64,000 nucleotides of DNA from Pseudomonas sp. JQ170C. GTDB lineage: Bacteria; Pseudomonadota; Gammaproteobacteria; Pseudomonadales; Pseudomonadaceae. Location of the stretch: positions 5,052,501-5,116,500 of the forward strand of contig NZ_CP141608.1 of NCBI RefSeq assembly GCF_035581345.1, in the 5' to 3' direction. Below, in pieces: positions 62,980-64,000 of the stretch. The first letter of the stretch is position 1, and each line of letters opens with the position of its first letter. The notes under the pieces were generated by a model. The model ran no database searches. It had not been told where the DNA came from and was given only the letters and a program-made list of their open reading frames with translations. A program made the translations under genes and the position numbers.

Positions 62980-64000
62980 GTGAACACTGCGTTACGCTTC
63001 ACCCCCCTGTTCGTTGCAATGGCTGCAACGATCCCCTTCAACGCCCAGGCCAACGAGGATCAGGCCGACGGCTTTATCGAAGGGTCGAGCCTGAACGTGC
63101 ATGCACGCAACTACTACCTCAACCGCAATCAGTTGAACCGTGGCGTGAATGACAATCGGGAATGGGGACAGGGTTTTCTCGGCAAGTTCGAGTCTGGCTA
63201 CACCCAGGGCACGCTAGGTTTCGGCCTGGACGCCCATGCCATGCTCGGCCTGAAGCTCGATGGCGGCGCCGGCACTTCCGGCTCCAGCATTCTGCCGATC
63301 AATACCCAGGGCGATGGCGAGCCAGGCAAGGCGCCTGATTCGTTCTCCACCGCGGGCGCGGCGGTCAAGCTCAAGGCATTCGACACCGAGCTCAAGGCCG
63401 GTGACCTGTTCCTGACCAACCCGGTGATCGCCGGTGGTGAGTCGCGCATGCTGCCGCAGACCTTTCGCGGCGTCAGCCTGACCAACAACAGCTTCGATGG
63501 CCTGATGCTCGAAGCGGGCCAGGCCAGCTTCACCAAGCCCTACAACCAGAGCGGTCACCGCCGCATCGACACCTTCTACGGCGCCCTGCCGGATGACCGC
63601 GAAAGCCGTCACCTGAACTGGGCCGGCATGGCCTGGAGCGGTGTGCCCAACCTGACCTCCAGCCTGTACGCCGCCGAGCTCAAGGATATCTGGAACCAGT
63701 ACTACTTCGACCTCGACTACACCTGGCAGGTGAGCGACCTGGTGAGCCTGAACCCCGGCCTGCACTACTACCACACCCAGGACACCGGCCAGGCACTGCT
63801 GGGCACTATCGACAACAACACCTACAGCCTGCACTTCACCGTCAACCTCGGCTACAACAGCCTCACTGCGGTGTACCAGCGGGTCAACGGCAACACCCCG
63901 TTCGACTACATCAACCAGGGTGACAGCGTTTTCCTCGACAACTCGCAAATGTACTCGGACTTCAACGGCCCGAACGAGCGCTCGTGGAAACTCAAGTACG
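62980..64000 (+). CDS. OprD-family outer-membrane porin, 5' part (runs off the right edge)
   Basis: 340 codons visible of a protein normally ~420-440 residues. GTG start with AAGGAG nine bases upstream. Signal peptide ending [14 protein letters not shown], then the OprD start [38 protein letters not shown] and strands such as [32 protein letters not shown] and [19 protein letters not shown]. OprD porins pass amino acids, small acids or aromatics by specific channels; the substrate of this member cannot be given. The missing part is the last 80-100 residues. Confidence 0.92.
   Translation, partial: MNTALRFTPLFVAMAATIPFNAQANEDQADGFIEGSSLNVHARNYYLNRNQLNRGVNDNREWGQGFLGKFESGYTQGTLGFGLDAHAMLGLKLDGGAGTSGSSILPINTQGDGEPGKAPDSFSTAGAAVKLKAFDTELKAGDLFLTNPVIAGGESRMLPQTFRGVSLTNNSFDGLMLEAGQASFTKPYNQSGHRRIDTFYGALPDDRESRHLNWAGMAWSGVPNLTSSLYAAELKDIWNQYYFDLDYTWQVSDLVSLNPGLHYYHTQDTGQALLGTIDNNTYSLHFTVNLGYNSLTAVYQRVNGNTPFDYINQGDSVFLDNSQMYSDFNGPNERSWKLKY

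Overview
The window is a GC-rich chromosomal segment of a Pseudomonas, most likely from the P. putida / P. fluorescens side of the genus. The evidence is the complete alginate operon in canonical Pseudomonas order, many copies of the Pseudomonas REP palindrome (core GCGGGCTTGCCCCGCGA), and the surrounding gene families (OprD porin, FecIRA, Fhp/NorR, PsiE, DUF3509, DUF3649).

Layout. 1-1.3 kb: 5' end of a leftward secreted-protein gene, then yaaA. 1.3-2.05 kb: long AT-richer algD leader with a candidate AlgU promoter and AlgR-like boxes. 2.05-18.2 kb: algD-alg8-alg44-algK-algE-algG-algX-algL-algI-algJ-algF-algA, all intact. These make GDP-mannuronate (AlgA, AlgD), polymerise and export it (Alg8/44/K/E), epimerise, acetylate and trim it (G, X, I, J, F, L). 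REP palindromes have inserted in frame into the signal-peptide coding regions of algK and algL. 18.3-19.7 kb: a small membrane protein, then a repeat-rich non-coding zone with a ~250-bp imperfect inverted repeat and three simple-sequence arrays. 19.7-26.2 kb: SDR, an EmrAB/OMF tripartite pump, LysR, UspA. 26.3-33.2 kb: a FUSC/AaeB-type pump operon with divergent LysR, then GhrB. 33.3-36.2 kb: halovibrin-like secreted protein, EamA exporter and divergent AraC regulator. 36.2-44.6 kb: iron uptake, with DUF3325/PepSY/DUF3649 and a catecholate-type TonB receptor facing left and fecI-fecR-fecA facing right.

44.7-54.8 kb is the most unusual part. A PAAR-headed, glycine-rich toxin gene with a small membrane immunity gene lies between an HPF-like gene and a DUF3509/psiE pair. 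A second, derived copy of this whole block lies just downstream of cheV. The copy is bounded by exact 26-bp direct repeats, carries a truncated psiE fragment on one side, and has on the other a decayed toxin tail plus a frameshifted immunity relic behind its present toxin/immunity pair. This reads as a polymorphic type VI-type effector cassette that was duplicated into a new site and then had its toxin tip and immunity gene replaced. Between the two copies lie the NO-detoxification pair hmp/norR, with a candidate sigma-54 promoter and two NorR-type sites, and cheV.

54.8-64 kb: small secreted protein, YkgJ-type Fe-S/zinc cluster protein, an RND pump (MFP + HAE-type RND) followed by an OmpR-type two-component system, a small secreted peptide, and the 5' part of an OprD-family porin cut by the window end. 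No rRNA, tRNA, CRISPR array, IS transposase or prophage was seen. All functional calls come from reading the sequence; no database search was run.
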